From positions 1 to 32,570 of the forward strand of contig NZ_CAMJCX010000017.1 in NCBI RefSeq assembly GCF_946404245.1: a stretch of 32,570 nucleotides of DNA, read 5' to 3'. This document shows, one piece after another, positions 32,064 through 32,570 of this stretch. The notes below the pieces were generated by a model. It had not been told where the DNA came from. It saw only the letters and a program-made list of their open reading frames with translations, and made no database searches. The position numbers and the translations under genes were made by a program. This stretch comes from an uncultured Methanobrevibacter sp. GTDB lineage: Archaea > Methanobacteriota > Methanobacteria > Methanobacteriales > Methanobacteriaceae. Each line of letters opens with the position of its first letter. The stretch's first letter is position 1.

Positions 32064-32570
32064 TTATTCTCCCATAATGGTTTTGATATCAGCTATTGCA
32101 TCACCAGAAGTAGGAGTTAAATTGTAGTTTTCAACTAAAACATTTAAGATATCTTCATTACACCATGCAGGAAGCACTGGTCCAAGCCACATGTCAGTTT
32201 TACCTAAGTAAAGTAATGCCCAGAGAACTGCAGCTGCTTTTTGTTCCATCCAGGAGAGAACAATTGTTAATGGCAATTCATTTAATTCCATGTCAAATAA
32301 TTCACATAAAGCTACTGCTACATCAACAGCAACAATAGTGTCGTTACATTGACCTACATCTAATAATCTTGGGATACCTTCAATGTCACCTAAGTCTAGG
32401 TCATTGAATTTGTATTTACCGCATGCTAATGTTAAGACAACTGTGTCTTCAGGTAAGTTTTGTACAAATTCCCTGTAGTAGTCATTGCGTTTTGCTGCTG
32501 TGTCACATCCACCTACTACGAAGAATCTTCTGATTTTACCGTCTAAAACTAATTCTTTAATTTTGTCAGC
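32064..32570 (-). CDS. hcp: hydroxylamine reductase (hybrid-cluster protein), C-terminal part
   Basis: The last 168 codons are in the window, open to the right edge. The sequence shows the family's hybrid-cluster ligands in order: Cys in VVGGCDTAA, Cys in [11 protein letters not shown], Cys in DVGQCNDT, and Glu followed by Lys in [25 protein letters not shown] and a C-terminal helix follow. Hcp reduces hydroxylamine in vitro, and in bacteria it is linked to nitric-oxide detoxification and protein S-nitrosylation. In strict anaerobes it is a common stress protein. It is cotranscribed with the cupin gene. The N-terminal cluster region cannot be judged because it lies outside the window. Confidence 0.93.
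   Translation of the reverse strand, partial: ADKIKELVLDGKIRRFFVVGGCDTAAKRNDYYREFVQNLPEDTVVLTLACGKYKFNDLDLGDIEGIPRLLDVGQCNDTIVAVDVAVALCELFDMELNELPLTIVLSWMEQKAAAVLWALLYLGKTDMWLGPVLPAWCNEDILNVLVENYNLTPTSGDAIADIKTIMGE

Noticed and set aside
32259-32269. AACAATTGTTA inside hcp
   Set aside because: It matches 11 bases of the motif but lies in coding sequence (PLTIVLS) with no promoter nearby.
1-32570. CRISPR arrays, insertion sequences, tRNA or rRNA genes
   Set aside because: I looked for regularly spaced repeats, transposase motifs and RNA-gene signatures and found none.

Overview
The window reads as a low-GC chromosomal segment of a methanogenic archaeon of the Methanobacteriales, most likely Methanobrevibacter or a close relative. 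This rests on archaeal marker proteins: a connectase-type DUF2121 protein, a 339-residue archaeal-type adenylosuccinate synthetase, an archaeal-type glutamyl-tRNA synthetase, LL-diaminopimelate aminotransferase and a one-chain ADP-forming acetate-CoA ligase. It also rests on promoters with TTTATATA boxes, Shine-Dalgarno sites of the GGAGG/GGTGAT type next to apparently leaderless genes, and very AT-rich intergenic DNA. I saw no rRNA, tRNA, CRISPR array, insertion sequence or phage gene.

Layout. 1-487: 5' part of a connectase-like gene (minus). 808-3313: ADP-forming acetate-CoA ligase and a small unknown protein. 3486-13219: an accessory-looking block with two paralogous solute-binding proteins, a glutamate-cysteine-ligase-like enzyme overlapping a class II glutamine amidotransferase, a methyltransferase, a MoaD/ThiS-like carrier coupled to an Fe-S/FAD GMC-type oxidoreductase, a LarE-like sulfur transferase followed by an E1-like (MoeB/ThiF) enzyme, and an FdhD-like protein. 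13240-19033: a frameshifted ATP-grasp gene, an old-yellow-enzyme relative, a short UvrA-like ABC protein, an unknown protein and a nitroreductase. 19178-23520: purA, two DUF-type proteins plus an unknown, and dapL. 23842-28231: an acidic membrane-anchored protein, two unknowns and gltX. 28357-31641: a four-gene operon (TPR protein, Fe-S aldo/keto reductase, GNAT acetyltransferase, methyltransferase). 31732-32570: cupin and the 3' part of hydroxylamine reductase (hybrid-cluster protein).

The most interesting feature is the 3.5-13.2 kb block. Six near-identical palindromic sites, consensus ATAACAATTGTTAT, lie in front of five of its transcription units: the first binding protein, the amidotransferase/ligase pair (two sites 20 bp apart), the oxidoreductase/MoaD pair, the LarE/E1 pair and fdhD. 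The sites overlap or sit close to TATA boxes and predicted start sites. This looks like a single-regulator regulon that joins solute uptake, gamma-glutamyl chemistry, a sulfur-relay set (LarE, E1, ubiquitin-like carrier, FdhD) and redox chemistry. I infer an undescribed pathway for sulfur capture or for making a sulfur-containing molecule. The substrate and product cannot be read from the sequence. The LarE transcript also has a ~180-nt leader with strong, partly exclusive stem-loops.
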